Shown piece by piece: positions 32,993-42,482 of a DNA stretch of 64,000 nucleotides. A model generated the notes under the pieces. The model had not been told where the DNA came from and searched no databases. It saw only the letters and a program-made list of their open reading frames with translations. The translations under genes were made by a program, and so were the position numbers. The number at the start of each line of letters is the position of its first letter. Position 1 is the stretch's first letter. The stretch covers positions 1 through 64,000 of the forward strand of contig CALJDJ010000104.1 in NCBI GenBank assembly GCA_938023705.1, in the 5' to 3' direction. This DNA comes from an uncultured Collinsella sp. GTDB lineage: Bacteria; Actinomycetota; Coriobacteriia; Coriobacteriales; Coriobacteriaceae.

Positions 32993-35017
32993 TTACATCA
33001 GCTCGCAGACAGCCGCCGCGAAGGCAACGGGGTCCTCGGGGAGGATGCCCTCGACCAGCAGGGCCTGATCGTAGAGCAGGCCGGAGTACTGCTTGATCTT
33101 GTCGGCGTCACCTGCCTTCTGGGCAGCGACAAGCTTGTCAAAGACCGGGTGCTTGGCGTTGAGCTCGAGCACGCGCTGGCTCTTGGGCATGCCGTCGGGC
33201 GCACCCTCGGGTCCCTTCTGGAGCACCTTCTCCATCTCAAGCGAAAGCGGGCCCTCGGTGGTGATGCAAGCGGGGGCATCGGTCAGGCGCGCGGAGACGG
33301 CAACTTTCTCGACCTTGTCACCGAGCGCCTCCTTCATAGCGCTAAAGAGGTCCTCGTTTTCCTTGGTGGCGTCCTCGGCCTCCTTCTTCTCGTCCTCGGT
33401 CGCCAGATCAAGATCGCCAGTCGCAACGTTCTTGAGCTCCAGATGACGATCCTCGACCTCGGGCTCGGCACCGTCGGCCACGGCCTTTTCGGCAGCCTCG
33501 CGGGCGGCGTCGTCCTCGTAGATCTTAGGCATATCGGCGGCAACGTACTCACTCATAGCCTGGAACGTGAACTCATCCACATCCTGCGTCAGCAACAGCA
33601 CGTCATAGCCGCGGTCGAGCACGCCCTTTACCACGGGCATCTTGGCCAAGCGCTCACGCGAATCGCCGGCGGCGTAGTAGATGGCCTTCTGGTCCTCGGG
33701 CATACCCTTGGCATACTCGGCCAGGGTAATCATCTTCTGCTCCTTGGCAGACCAGAACAGCAGCAGGTCGGCGAGCTCATCGGCCTTCATGCCATAGCTC
33801 GAGTAGATGCCGTACTTAAGGCCGCGGCCAAAGTTCTCAAAGAACTTCTCGTAGGCCTCGCGGTCGTTGTCGCGCATATCCTCAAGATCGGCGGTTATCT
33901 TCTTTTCCACACGCTTGGCGATGGCCTTGAGCTGACGGTTCTGTTGCAGCGTCTCACGCGAAATATTGAGCGTCACGTCGGCAGAGTCCACGACACCGCG
34001 CACAAAGTTGTAGTAGTCGGGCAGCAGGTCGTCGCACTTCTCCATAATCAGAACGTTGGAGCTGTAGAGCGCCAGGCCCTTCTCGTAGTCCTTGCTGTAC
34101 AGATCGAACGGGGCGCGGCCCGGCACAAACAGCAGGGCATCGTACTCGAGCGTGCCCTCGGCATGAAAGCTGATAGTGCGCGCGGGATCGTCAAAGTCGT
34201 GGAACGTGGACTTGTAGAACTCGTCGTAATCCTTCTGCTCAACGTCGGAGCTGCGCTTTTTCCAGATCGGCGTCATGGAGTTAATGGTCTCGAGCTCCTG
34301 ATAGTCCTCGTACTCGGGCTTGTAGTCGTCACCAGCGTCCTCGGGCTTGGGCTTCTGGCGGCTCTTGCTCACCATCATCTGAATCGGGTAGCGCACATAG
34401 TTGCTGTACTGCTGAATCAGGCTCTTGAGGCCCCACTCGGTCAGGAAGCGATCGTAGGTCTCGGCCTCGCCGTCGGCATCGAGCTTCTCGTTCTCGCGCA
34501 GCGTCAGGATGACATCGGTACCGTGCTCGGCGCGCTCGCCGTCCTCGATGGTGTAGCCCTCAAGACCGTCGGATTCCCACACATGGGCGACATCCTCGCC
34601 ATAGGCGCGGCTGACGACCTTCACATGGCTGGCGACCATAAAAGCCGAGTAGAAGCCCACGCCAAACTGACCGATGATGTCGACATCGGAGCCCTGCTGC
34701 TCGGCGTTCTCGGTCTTAAACTCCTCGGAGCCGGAGTGGGCGATGGTGCCCAGGTTGCGCTCGAGCTCCTCAGCGGTCATGCCGATGCCGTTATCCGAAA
34801 TCGTGATGGTGCGGGCATCCTTATCGAAGGAGACGCGAATGGCCAGGTCGCCCTGGTCGAGCTTAACGCTCGGATCCTGCAGGCTCTTAAAGTTGAGCTT
34901 GTCGACGGCGTCGCTCGCGTTGGAGATAAGCTCGCGCAGGAAGATTTCCTTATTGGTGTAAATGGAGTTGATCATGAGGTCGAGCAGTTTTTTGCTCTCG
35001 GTCTTAAATTGACGCAT
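32993..35017 (-). CDS. htpG: Chaperone HtpG (Hsp90)
   Basis: A 674-aa cytoplasmic ATP-dependent chaperone. The N-terminal GHKL ATPase has ELISNASDAVDKL (about 29), SDNGIGMT (about 75) and GQFGVGFYSAFMV (about 115). The middle domain contains DDLLPDYYNFVRGVVDS, and the C-terminal dimer domain closes the protein. An acidic stretch at about 520-545 is a small insertion. AAAGGA lies 6 nt before the ATG. Monocistronic. Confidence 0.96.
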   Translation of the reverse strand: MRQFKTESKKLLDLMINSIYTNKEIFLRELISNASDAVDKLNFKSLQDPSVKLDQGDLAIRVSFDKDARTITISDNGIGMTAEELERNLGTIAHSGSEEFKTENAEQQGSDVDIIGQFGVGFYSAFMVASHVKVVSRAYGEDVAHVWESDGLEGYTIEDGERAEHGTDVILTLRENEKLDADGEAETYDRFLTEWGLKSLIQQYSNYVRYPIQMMVSKSRQKPKPEDAGDDYKPEYEDYQELETINSMTPIWKKRSSDVEQKDYDEFYKSTFHDFDDPARTISFHAEGTLEYDALLFVPGRAPFDLYSKDYEKGLALYSSNVLIMEKCDDLLPDYYNFVRGVVDSADVTLNISRETLQQNRQLKAIAKRVEKKITADLEDMRDNDREAYEKFFENFGRGLKYGIYSSYGMKADELADLLLFWSAKEQKMITLAEYAKGMPEDQKAIYYAAGDSRERLAKMPVVKGVLDRGYDVLLLTQDVDEFTFQAMSEYVAADMPKIYEDDAAREAAEKAVADGAEPEVEDRHLELKNVATGDLDLATEDEKKEAEDATKENEDLFSAMKEALGDKVEKVAVSARLTDAPACITTEGPLSLEMEKVLQKGPEGAPDGMPKSQRVLELNAKHPVFDKLVAAQKAGDADKIKQYSGLLYDQALLVEGILPEDPVAFAAAVCELM

Positions 35018-35181
35018 GTGCAGTCCTTTCGCGCTACCCCTGCCCGCAAAAACGGCCCGGTTGCCCGAGCCGCATCGCAGACCTGCTATGTTCAGACTTA
35101 GATTTTATAACCCATTAGCGCGCATATATACATACGGAATCGAAAAACTGTATGTCCGAGCGCTCTGATGCGCCAATTGCC

Positions 35182-35220
35182 AAGGAGTGTCCCAAACTGC
35201 CGGCAGGAAAGGAACGTCCC
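35182..35220. repeat. Dispersed intergenic repeat, family B copy 2
   Basis: Second copy of the unit at 31190-31229 (37 of 39 identical). Its end coincides with the last base of the GNAT gene's stop codon. Confidence 0.75.
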
Positions 35221-35720
35221 TATCTGCCATCTACGCGCTTGGCCATCCAGGCATGAGGCTGGCCTTCATCCTCATAGTCCACCGGGGCAATCTGCGTGTA
35301 GCCCGCCTTGACATAGAGCGGTAGCACGTATTCCTGAGCATGCAGCTTAATGAGCTTGGCACCGGCATCACGCGCGGCGGCATCACTGGCCTCGACAATC
35401 TTGCTCGCCAGACCGCGACGGCGCATGCTCGGCAGCACGGCCACGCGCCCCATAATGTAGGTCTCCCCCGCCGCGACACCTTCGTCCAAGTCGCACGCCG
35501 GCGACACCGGAGCCTCTGCGTCAGCCGCGCGCTCAAGCTCTTCGGGAAACACGCGCGAGCAACCGGCAAGCTCGCCGTCTACATAGAGCGTCACATGAAT
35601 GCAGTTCGGATCCTCGTCGATAGCGTCGAACTCATTCTCGTAGCCCTGCTCGTCCATAAAAACGACGCGGCGCACCAACGCCGCGTCATCAAAGCATCCC
35701 GTCTTAAGTTGGATATCCAT
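35220..35720 (-). CDS. GNAT-family N-acetyltransferase
   Basis: A 166-aa acetyl-CoA-dependent transferase of the ElaA/YitI-like type. The acetyl-CoA loop is MGRVAVLPSMRRRGLASKIV (about 90-109), followed by the late LHAQEYVLPLYVKAGY segment characteristic of this subgroup. The substrate is unknown. AAAGGG precedes the ATG. It stands downstream of the capsule-control trio, but the gap of 38 nt and the different theme make a functional link uncertain. Confidence 0.88.
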   Translation of the reverse strand: MDIQLKTGCFDDAALVRRVVFMDEQGYENEFDAIDEDPNCIHVTLYVDGELAGCSRVFPEELERAADAEAPVSPACDLDEGVAAGETYIMGRVAVLPSMRRRGLASKIVEASDAAARDAGAKLIKLHAQEYVLPLYVKAGYTQIAPVDYEDEGQPHAWMAKRVDGR

Positions 35721-35758
35721 GCTGCCCTTTCATTCAATGCGAACGTTAGGGACAGATT

Positions 35759-36409
35759 TTAGCGAAAATGAGCTCCGCGCACGCTAAACTTCGCGCGAGC
35801 CTTCGCCAGGCAATCGTAATGACCCACGTTATGGGCATCGCTCGCGATGAAGCTGTACAGGTTCTGATCGAACAGGCGCTGTGCCGGCTTTTTCTCGCGA
35901 CCAAAGCGACCGCCGGCAATAAAGTCCGCCGAAGCTTGCAGCTTGCAGCCCATATCGACCAGGCGCTCCGCCACGCTTACATCCTTTTGAACCGCACGAT
36001 AGCGCTCAGGATGAGCGATGATCACCTGGTAGCCACGGCACTGCAAATCGTAAATCGTGTTCTCGTACTCTCTAAACGCATACGCATCGGCATGCGTCGA
36101 AAGCTCGAGCAGAAACTCGTTGGTCCCATCGAAATGCAGGTGCTCCGCGGCATCGATACCAAGCTCAACGAGCTTTCGATGGTTGACCTCGAAGCCCATC
36201 TGAAGCGGAAAACCGTCAGCGTTATCGCGCAGTAGCTCAAAGGCATCCCACATCTTGTCGTAATCAAAATAGGGATCACGGCAGTGAGGAGTGCAAACGA
36301 TTCTGGTTACACCGGCCCGCTTGGCAGCCTCGAGCATCGCCAAGCTCTCATCAAGATCGGCGGCGCCGTCGTCTACACCCGGCAAGATATGGCAATGAAT
36401 GTCACGCAT
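35759..36409 (-). CDS. cpsB: PHP-type tyrosine-protein phosphatase (CpsB/YwqE-like)
   Basis: A 216-aa manganese-dependent PHP phosphatase that dephosphorylates the BY-kinase encoded just upstream. Metal ligands appear in the N-terminal DIHCHILPGVDDGA and in VCTPHCRDPY, in the middle LSTHADAYAF, and late in IIAHPERYRAV and FIASDAHNVGHY. It is 17 nt downstream of the kinase. Together with Wzz and the kinase it forms the phosphoregulatory module of capsule or exopolysaccharide synthesis. Confidence 0.9.
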   Translation of the reverse strand: MRDIHCHILPGVDDGAADLDESLAMLEAAKRAGVTRIVCTPHCRDPYFDYDKMWDAFELLRDNADGFPLQMGFEVNHRKLVELGIDAAEHLHFDGTNEFLLELSTHADAYAFREYENTIYDLQCRGYQVIIAHPERYRAVQKDVSVAERLVDMGCKLQASADFIAGGRFGREKKPAQRLFDQNLYSFIASDAHNVGHYDCLAKARAKFSVRGAHFR

Positions 36410-36426
36410 AGGTCGGCCTTAATCAA

Positions 36427-37164
36427 CTAAACGTTTGCTCGGTTGGTGAAGATGCCCTTTTTGGAAGTGCCCTGATTGTCGGAGCCCTTCTTAACCTTCT
36501 TACCGTCCTTGGTGTAGTAAGAATAGTAGTACTCGCTGGTCTCGGTCTCACAGTAATTCATGACGGTACCGATGAGCTTGACCTTCTCGGACTTCTTAAG
36601 CTGGGCGATAGCGTTGAGCGCCTCTTCGCGCTTGGTAAAGTCCTCGCGCACCACGAACAGCGTGCCGTCGGTCAGGCTGGCAATCTCGGCAGCATCGATA
36701 AAGGTGCCGACCGGAGGAGCATCGAAGATGACGTACTGGAACTTAGCAGACAGTGCCTTTACCAGCTTGGCAAAGCGGTGAGAGACGATGATATCGGCAG
36801 GATTGGGAATGTGCGGCTCGGCATCGAGGAAGTAGAAGTTCTTCTGACCCGTCTCGACAATTGCCTGGTCAATGGAGATCTGCTCGGAAAGGACCGCATA
36901 GAGTCCGCCGCGCGAACGAACGCCGAGCATATCGGAAAGGGACCTGCGGCGCATATCGGCCTCGACCAGGAGCACGGACTTGCCGCTCGTGGCGATTGCC
37001 TGAGCAAGGTTAATGGAAACCGTAGACTTGCCCTCGTTGGGAATCGAGGAGGTAACGGTGATGGTGCGAATGGGGTCGTCCACGCTCGCAAAGCGGATAT
37101 TGGCCAGAAGGGTCTTGGCGGCATTCTGTACAACGAGCTTATCGGTGTTCTTTGCCTTAGCCAT
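36427..37164 (-). CDS. cpsD: Bacterial tyrosine kinase (CpsD/CapB-like)
   Basis: A 245-aa cytoplasmic BY-kinase. Walker A is SSIPNEGKSTVSINLA (about 40-55), Walker A' is VLLVEADMRRRSL and Walker B is YVIFDAPPVGTF. The C-terminus carries the autophosphorylation cluster SEYYYSYYTKDG (five Tyr in nine residues). It begins 2 nt after the stop of the Wzz-like activator, so they are translated together. It needs that membrane partner for activity in known systems. Confidence 0.92.
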   Translation of the reverse strand: MAKAKNTDKLVVQNAAKTLLANIRFASVDDPIRTITVTSSIPNEGKSTVSINLAQAIATSGKSVLLVEADMRRRSLSDMLGVRSRGGLYAVLSEQISIDQAIVETGQKNFYFLDAEPHIPNPADIIVSHRFAKLVKALSAKFQYVIFDAPPVGTFIDAAEIASLTDGTLFVVREDFTKREEALNAIAQLKKSEKVKLIGTVMNYCETETSEYYYSYYTKDGKKVKKGSDNQGTSKKGIFTNRANV

Positions 37165-37166
37165 GC

Positions 37167-37823
37167 CTATTTACCACCTTTCATAGCCGGAATTCGGCCA
37201 ACAACGGGAATACCCAGGAGCTCTTCTGCCTCTTCGGCACCGCGGATGCGGGTATTGAGCATGTCTGCCAAAACGACATAGGCAACTGCGATAAAGATAC
37301 CGGCGAGGAACGCGACGGCAATATACAGCGTACGCTTGGGGCCGCTGGGGGCTTCGGGGGTCTTAGCCTCGTCGATAACGTTGATGCTCTGGGCAGCGCC
37401 GACGTTCTGAGCGACCGTACTCACCGAGCTGGCAATGGCCTTTGCGACCTCAGCCGTCTCCTTGGCATCGGTACCGGTAACCGAAAGCGTAATGACACGC
37501 GTGGTGGTCTCGGAGGAAACAGACACCTTGTAGTCATCCAGATCGGTGAGGCCCAGTTCTTTGGCGGCGCCGCTCTTAACGCTATCGCTATCAAGCAGCG
37601 TGGCGATATCGTTGGAAAGCATCTGGCTCGCCGAGAGATCGTTGTAGCTCATCTGACCGCTATCGTCGGTCTTGGCGAGAATGTACATGCTCGTCGTCGC
37701 GGTATAGGTGTTGTCCATCGCAACGAAGGACACGATGCCCATGGCGATCGCGCAGACCACCGGAAGGGTGATGACCAGCTTGAGGTGCTTTTTGAGCAGC
37801 TGGAACAGTTCGAGAAGGGTCAT
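37167..37823 (-). CDS. Wzz-type chain-length/kinase activator protein (CpsC/YveK-like)
   Basis: A 218-aa membrane protein with two helices (about 17-37 and 170-190) flanking an extracytoplasmic domain, the Wzz fold. The C-terminal cytoplasmic tail (RIRGAEEAEELLGIPVVGRI) is the segment that activates the BY-kinase. It is first of the trio. No glycosyltransferase, flippase or polymerase gene is adjacent, so the module acts on a polymer encoded elsewhere. Confidence 0.9.
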   Translation of the reverse strand: MTLLELFQLLKKHLKLVITLPVVCAIAMGIVSFVAMDNTYTATTSMYILAKTDDSGQMSYNDLSASQMLSNDIATLLDSDSVKSGAAKELGLTDLDDYKVSVSSETTTRVITLSVTGTDAKETAEVAKAIASSVSTVAQNVGAAQSINVIDEAKTPEAPSGPKRTLYIAVAFLAGIFIAVAYVVLADMLNTRIRGAEEAEELLGIPVVGRIPAMKGGK

Positions 37824-37967
37824 GCAGCTTGCCTTTCATTTCCCCAGTTCGGATTGACAAAACTGTCCGTATGTTATCGCATCTTTTTACCGAGACCAAA
37901 CTCTATACATAAGAAACAGGCTCTCCTGTAAAAATGACGGAAGCAATCGTAAAATTGCACAACAACG

Positions 37968-37995
37968 CCGCACCCGAAAGTCCGATGCGGCGTCT
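37968..37995 (-). terminator. Hairpin after the PhoR-like kinase gene
   Basis: In the minus direction ACGCCGCA / TGCGGCGT with a GGACTTTCGGG loop region, followed by TGTTGTGCAATTTT, about 25 nt beyond the stop. Moderate T content. Confidence 0.55.
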
Positions 37996-38018
37996 ACATC
38001 AATATCTATGTTGTATCG

Positions 38019-39443
38019 CTATGCGAATGGCTCGTCCTGCTGTATGGGAAACGTCACCGTAATGGTGGTTCCCACGCCCAACTCGCTCGACAGATCGAGC
38101 GTGGCGTGATGATACAGGGCCGCATGTTTGACAATGGCAAGCCCCAGGCCGGTTCCGCCGCGTGCCTTGGATCTACTCTTGTCCACGCGATAGAACCGCT
38201 CAAATACCTTGCCCTGTTCTTCAGGCGCGATACCGATTCCCGTGTCGGCGACCGCGAGGAACGGATGACCTTCGTCGTTGGTGCCGCACTGCAGCGCAAC
38301 CATACCGCCGGGTCGATTGTAGCGGATGGCGTTGCTTGCCAGATTGTAGATGAGCTCGTCAATCAAGCGCGACACGCCTTCGATGACCACAGGCTTGGTC
38401 TCATGACTTATCGTCACATTCGCTTGACGGGCGACCTGTTCAAGACGCTGCTCAACCGTGTAGATGGCACGCGAGAGCTCAATAGGCTCCGTGGACCCAA
38501 TGGGCACCGCCTCGCCCTCAGTCGCACGCTCGGCCTCGTCCAAGTTAGACAGCGTAAGGATATCGTTGACAAGCGCTGCCAAGCGGCCCGCCTCACGATA
38601 GATACGACCGCCAAAGTTGCGCAGGTCATCCTCGCCCTCAACCATGCCGTTTGCGATGAGCTCGGCATAGCCCGAAATCGCCGTAAGCGGCGTCTTGAGC
38701 TCATGAGTGATATTCGCCGTGAACTCGCGGCGCATACGGTCGTTGTCCGCTAGCACCGCCATTTGGCGCTTGAGTTCCTGGCGCTGCGACTCGATACGCT
38801 CAAGCATGGGGACCATCTCGGCATAGGCGTGCTCATAGCTACGGCGCGGGTGGTCCAAATCCACCTCTTGCAACGGCGCGATGATGGCACGGGACTCGCG
38901 GCGCGCCATGAAAAACGAGAGTACCGCACCCGCTGCTGCGATAAGCAGCATCGGCGCCAGCATCGACAGCAAAATCGCCGCAACGCCAGGCTGGGCCTGC
39001 GCCAAGCGAACGACCTGGCCGTTATCAAGGGTGACGGCGCGATACAGCATAATCTCGTCGAGTGTAGAGCTTGCGCGCTCCGCGGAACCCGAACCACTCT
39101 CAAAGGCCTCGATGACCTCGGGGCGATCGCCATGGTTGGGCAGTGTGGAAGGCGACGCCTCGTTGTCGTAGGCAACCGATCCATCCTTGTTAATCAGCGT
39201 GATGCGTAAGTCCTCGCGATCGAGGCTACGCAAGAACGGGATGGGCTCCTGCTGCTCGTCGAGGGCGGCAGCAATGAGCTCGGTTTCCTGCGCCAGATTG
39301 GCACTCGTGGCATCCGCCAAGGTGTTTTGCACAAAGAACGCACCCAGCACCGTAAACGCCACGATAACCGCCATGGCGCAAACAAAGATCGTCACAAAAA
39401 CGCGGTGCGATAGCGTTTGTTTTCCCTGGGGGGCGAAGACCAC
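38019..39443 (-). CDS. Sensor histidine kinase (PhoR-like)
   Basis: A 474-aa membrane kinase with a helix at about 15-40, an extracytoplasmic domain (about 41-160), a second helix (about 165-185) and a linker. The HisKA domain has THELKTPLTAISGYAEL. The ATPase boxes are NLASNAIRYNRPGG, DTGIGIAPEEQ and GGTGLGLAIVKH. The GTG start has GGAGGAG 6 nt upstream and begins 3 nt after the response regulator's stop. Its nearness to pstB suggests phosphate sensing, but the extracytoplasmic domain could sense something else. Confidence 0.9.
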   Translation of the reverse strand: MVFAPQGKQTLSHRVFVTIFVCAMAVIVAFTVLGAFFVQNTLADATSANLAQETELIAAALDEQQEPIPFLRSLDREDLRITLINKDGSVAYDNEASPSTLPNHGDRPEVIEAFESGSGSAERASSTLDEIMLYRAVTLDNGQVVRLAQAQPGVAAILLSMLAPMLLIAAAGAVLSFFMARRESRAIIAPLQEVDLDHPRRSYEHAYAEMVPMLERIESQRQELKRQMAVLADNDRMRREFTANITHELKTPLTAISGYAELIANGMVEGEDDLRNFGGRIYREAGRLAALVNDILTLSNLDEAERATEGEAVPIGSTEPIELSRAIYTVEQRLEQVARQANVTISHETKPVVIEGVSRLIDELIYNLASNAIRYNRPGGMVALQCGTNDEGHPFLAVADTGIGIAPEEQGKVFERFYRVDKSRSKARGGTGLGLAIVKHAALYHHATLDLSSELGVGTTITVTFPIQQDEPFA

Positions 39444-39446
39444 GGG

Positions 39447-40175
39447 TTACTCCTCCGATGCGGTGGACGCGGTGTCGTCACCTTCGGCACCATCACCGGC
39501 AGAAGGCTCAGCCAAGCGGTAGCCCACGCCGCGCACGGTCTCGATGGCGCTGGCGTGCTCGCCCAGTTTTTGGCGAAGCGTCTGCACGTGCACGTCAACG
39601 GTGCGCGAACCGCCGTCGAAGTCCCAGCCCCACACGCTCTGCAGCAACGACTCGCGGGTAAAGACCACGCCGGGCTTGCGCATGAGATACTCAAGCAGGT
39701 CGAACTCGCGCAGGGTGAGCTTAAGCGGCTCGCCGGCAACGGTCACCTCGCGATGGCTGGGCGAGAGCACGATGTCGCCCACACTGAGCACATCGCTCGC
39801 CTGCTTGACCATGCCGCCGCGACGCAGCAGTGCGCGGCAACGGCTCGCAAGCTCCATGAGCGAAAACGGCTTAGTCAGGTAATCGTCGGCACCGCCATCG
39901 AGCGCCATCACCTTGTCGAGCTCGGTGTCCTTGGCAGTAAGCATCATGATGGGCACCGTCGCCGTCAGGCGGTCGGCGCGCAGGCGACGCATAATCGCCA
40001 AACCATCGGTATCGGGCAGCATGATGTCGAGCAGGACGGCATCGGGTACCCGTCGCGCCACGGCGGCCTTAAACTCGCCGTCGCACGAAAAGCCCTCGGC
40101 CTCGATTCCCTGCTTGCGCAGCGCATAGACCGTCAAATCCCTGATGTTGTCATCGTCCTCGACGTAGTAGATCAT
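39447..40175 (-). CDS. OmpR-family response regulator (PhoP-like)
   Basis: A 242-aa regulator. The receiver domain has the phospho-acceptor Asp in VLLDIMLPDTDGL and the conserved Lys in YLTKPFS. A winged-helix DNA-binding domain follows (about 130-225; VWGWDFDGGSRTVDVHVQTL). The ATG at 40175 has AAAGGGG 6 nt upstream. It pairs with the kinase just downstream and lies 64 nt downstream of pstB on the same strand, as in PhoP/PhoR-regulated phosphate operons. Confidence 0.92.
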   Translation of the reverse strand: MIYYVEDDDNIRDLTVYALRKQGIEAEGFSCDGEFKAAVARRVPDAVLLDIMLPDTDGLAIMRRLRADRLTATVPIMMLTAKDTELDKVMALDGGADDYLTKPFSLMELASRCRALLRRGGMVKQASDVLSVGDIVLSPSHREVTVAGEPLKLTLREFDLLEYLMRKPGVVFTRESLLQSVWGWDFDGGSRTVDVHVQTLRQKLGEHASAIETVRGVGYRLAEPSAGDGAEGDDTASTASEE

Positions 40176-40239
40176 GTTGAACCCCTTTGCGGCCGGCATG
40201 ACCGCATCTTAACCCTAAAGGTACCTTTACGAGATGGTA

Positions 40240-41115
40240 TCAGCCAAAACGTCCCGTCAAATAATCCGCTGTGCGCGAATCGGTCGGTTTTTTGAAGAGC
40301 TGAGCGGTGGGCGCGTGCTCCACCAGCTCGCCCAGCAAGAAAAACGCGACCGAGTCGGAGATGCGCGCCGCCTGCTGCATATTGTGCGTAACGACCACCA
40401 ACGTGCAGGTCTCCTTGAGCTCGCAGGCAAGCTGCTCCACCACCAGCGTCGACACGGGATCGAGGGCGCTCGTGGGCTCGTCCATCAGCAGAATGTCGGG
40501 CTGCACGGCAAGTGCGCGGGCGATGCACAGGCGCTGCTGCTGTCCACCCGAAAGACCCAGGCCCGACTCTTTGAGCTTGTCCTTGACCTCGTCCCACAGG
40601 GCAGCGCGACGCAGGGAGTCCTCGACCAGCTCATCGAGCACGGCGCGGTCGCGCACACCCATACCGCGAGGACCGTAGGCGACGTTGTCGTAGATGCTCA
40701 TGGGAAATGGGTTGGGGCGTTGGAACACCATGCCCACGCGCTGGCGCAAACGGCAGATGTCGCAATCGCCCAGGATATCTTGACCATCGAGCGCAATCTT
40801 GCCCTCGATGCGGCAATCCTTGATGCCGTCGTTCATGCGGTTAAAGCAGCGCAGCAACGTGGACTTTCCGCAGCCCGAAGGCCCGATGAACGAGGTGATC
40901 TGCTTGTCGCGGATCTTGATATTCACGTCCTTGAGCGCATGGTGGTCGCCATAGAACAGGTCGAGGCCCTCGACGTCGATGCGCGTCGGCGAGGCGGCAA
41001 GATCCTCTGCCGTGGGGCGAGTCGCATCCCCAACCTCGCGCTCATGCGCGGCCTCGGCCTGCGCTTCCATGAGTTCTTCAAGCTCCGTGGGCTCCACAGC
41101 CGCAGCAGCCGTCAT
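40240..41115 (-). CDS. pstB: Phosphate ABC transporter ATPase PstB
   Basis: A 291-aa ABC ATPase closely matching PstB: Walker A GPSGCGKSTLLRCFNRMND, the Q-loop region VFQRPNPFPMSIYDN, the signature LSGGQQQRLCIARAL and Walker B ILLMDEPTSALDP. About 45 residues precede the normal start of the ABC fold, an Ala/Glu-rich extension not typical of PstB. The ATG at 41115 has GGAGGTG upstream. The permease (PstC, PstA), binding protein PstS and PhoU are not in the window, so it is displaced from its partners. Confidence 0.92.
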   Translation of the reverse strand: MTAAAAVEPTELEELMEAQAEAAHEREVGDATRPTAEDLAASPTRIDVEGLDLFYGDHHALKDVNIKIRDKQITSFIGPSGCGKSTLLRCFNRMNDGIKDCRIEGKIALDGQDILGDCDICRLRQRVGMVFQRPNPFPMSIYDNVAYGPRGMGVRDRAVLDELVEDSLRRAALWDEVKDKLKESGLGLSGGQQQRLCIARALAVQPDILLMDEPTSALDPVSTLVVEQLACELKETCTLVVVTHNMQQAARISDSVAFFLLGELVEHAPTAQLFKKPTDSRTADYLTGRFG

Positions 41116-41218
41116 ACCGCACACCTCCATATCGATATCAATTCAGCAGTATCGATAGTAGGAATCGCGGCTCATACGCACGTGAGCACATTGTCAAGTG
41201 TTTGTAAGGGCACGCTAG

Positions 41219-42457
41219 CTATGCGGCGGGCAGCTCGATGGTGAATATCGTGTGTTCGGGCGTCGATTCACATGCAACGGTACCGCCGTGTGCCGCGATG
41301 ATCTCCTTGGCAATAGCAAGGCCCAAACCGGCACCACCGCGATTGGTCGCACGCGCCGCATCCAGGCGATAGAACTTCTCAAAGATCACCTTGAGCTTAG
41401 CCGCAGGGATAGGATCGCCCTGATTGATAAAGCGCACGCGCACGCCGCCATCGTCTTGGCGCCTGGCCTCAATCGTGATAGTCGAGCCCTCATAGCTATA
41501 GGCGACGGCGTTTTTCATGATGTTGTTAAACACGCGGGCCATCTTATCGCCATCCACGAGCACCGTCAGGTCCTCGCGAATATCAACCTGGGCTTCCTTA
41601 TGTTGCTCGTTGAGGATGGGATAGAACTCGTCAGCCACCTGAGCCAGCAGCAACCCCAGATCAACATAGCCGCGCGTGAGCACGATATCGTGGAAGTCAA
41701 AGCGCGTGATATCGAAGAACTCTTCGATGAGTGCATCGAGCCGGTGCGCCTTGTCGAGCGCCACGCCCGTAAAGTGCGCACGTTGCTCAACCGGCAGCTC
41801 AGGAGCCTCTTGCAGCAGCGAAAGATAGCCCACCACACTGGCAAGCGGGGTGCGTAGGTCATGTGCCAAGTACGTGACCAGATCGTCCTTGCGATGAGAC
41901 TCGTCACGCAAGGCCTGTTGCACCTTGCGCTCGCGATCGCGCACACGGTTGAGTGCGCCCTCGACCTCCAGGAAGTCGCCGTCGATGTTGTCCCAGGTGT
42001 CGGGGTGATCGATCAGGCGATCTTGAATACGAGCGGCCAGCACACAATCGGCATGCTGCTCGCCCTGCTCATAGCCCTGGTAGTACAGGGCGCGGCCGCA
42101 AAAGAACAGCACGCACACGGCAAGCGCCAGCACAAAGCCAAGCATGTTGAATACAAAGCCGGCATCGAACAGCACCGGCCCTTCGATGCCGCCGAGTGCC
42201 ATGGCGCCAATCGCCAACGTCATGGCCCACGCGGCACCGCCAATCACCACGCAGCGGCGTACGATTTCAAATCGATCGATCAGCAAAAAGCCGACAAGCA
42301 GCACCGCCAAGATTCCAGCGATGTTATCGATGCCAATCAGCAGCAGGCTCAGCAAAAAGAGCAGCACCGTTGCAAGCGCGCGGTTGTCGACGACCGACCT
42401 CACGTATTCAAAGAGTCGATCGGGCACCTCGAATGCCTGCCTATCGTCTTTTGTCAT
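41219..42457 (-). CDS. Sensor histidine kinase (VanS-like)
   Basis: A 412-aa kinase with four or more N-terminal helices (about 20-125) and almost no extracytoplasmic loop, so it probably senses within the membrane. HisKA is YLAHDLRTPLASVVGYLSLL. The N box is NIMKNAVAYSYEGS. The G1 box is the VanS-type variant INQGDPIP instead of DxGxG, and the last box is GGAGLGLAIAKEI. The ATG at 42457 is preceded by GGGGAA. It is paired with the regulator 25 nt upstream. Confidence 0.9.
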   Translation of the reverse strand: MTKDDRQAFEVPDRLFEYVRSVVDNRALATVLLFLLSLLLIGIDNIAGILAVLLVGFLLIDRFEIVRRCVVIGGAAWAMTLAIGAMALGGIEGPVLFDAGFVFNMLGFVLALAVCVLFFCGRALYYQGYEQGEQHADCVLAARIQDRLIDHPDTWDNIDGDFLEVEGALNRVRDRERKVQQALRDESHRKDDLVTYLAHDLRTPLASVVGYLSLLQEAPELPVEQRAHFTGVALDKAHRLDALIEEFFDITRFDFHDIVLTRGYVDLGLLLAQVADEFYPILNEQHKEAQVDIREDLTVLVDGDKMARVFNNIMKNAVAYSYEGSTITIEARRQDDGGVRVRFINQGDPIPAAKLKVIFEKFYRLDAARATNRGGAGLGLAIAKEIIAAHGGTVACESTPEHTIFTIELPAA

Positions 42458-42482
42458 ATCCACTTCCCCACCATCAAAGGCG

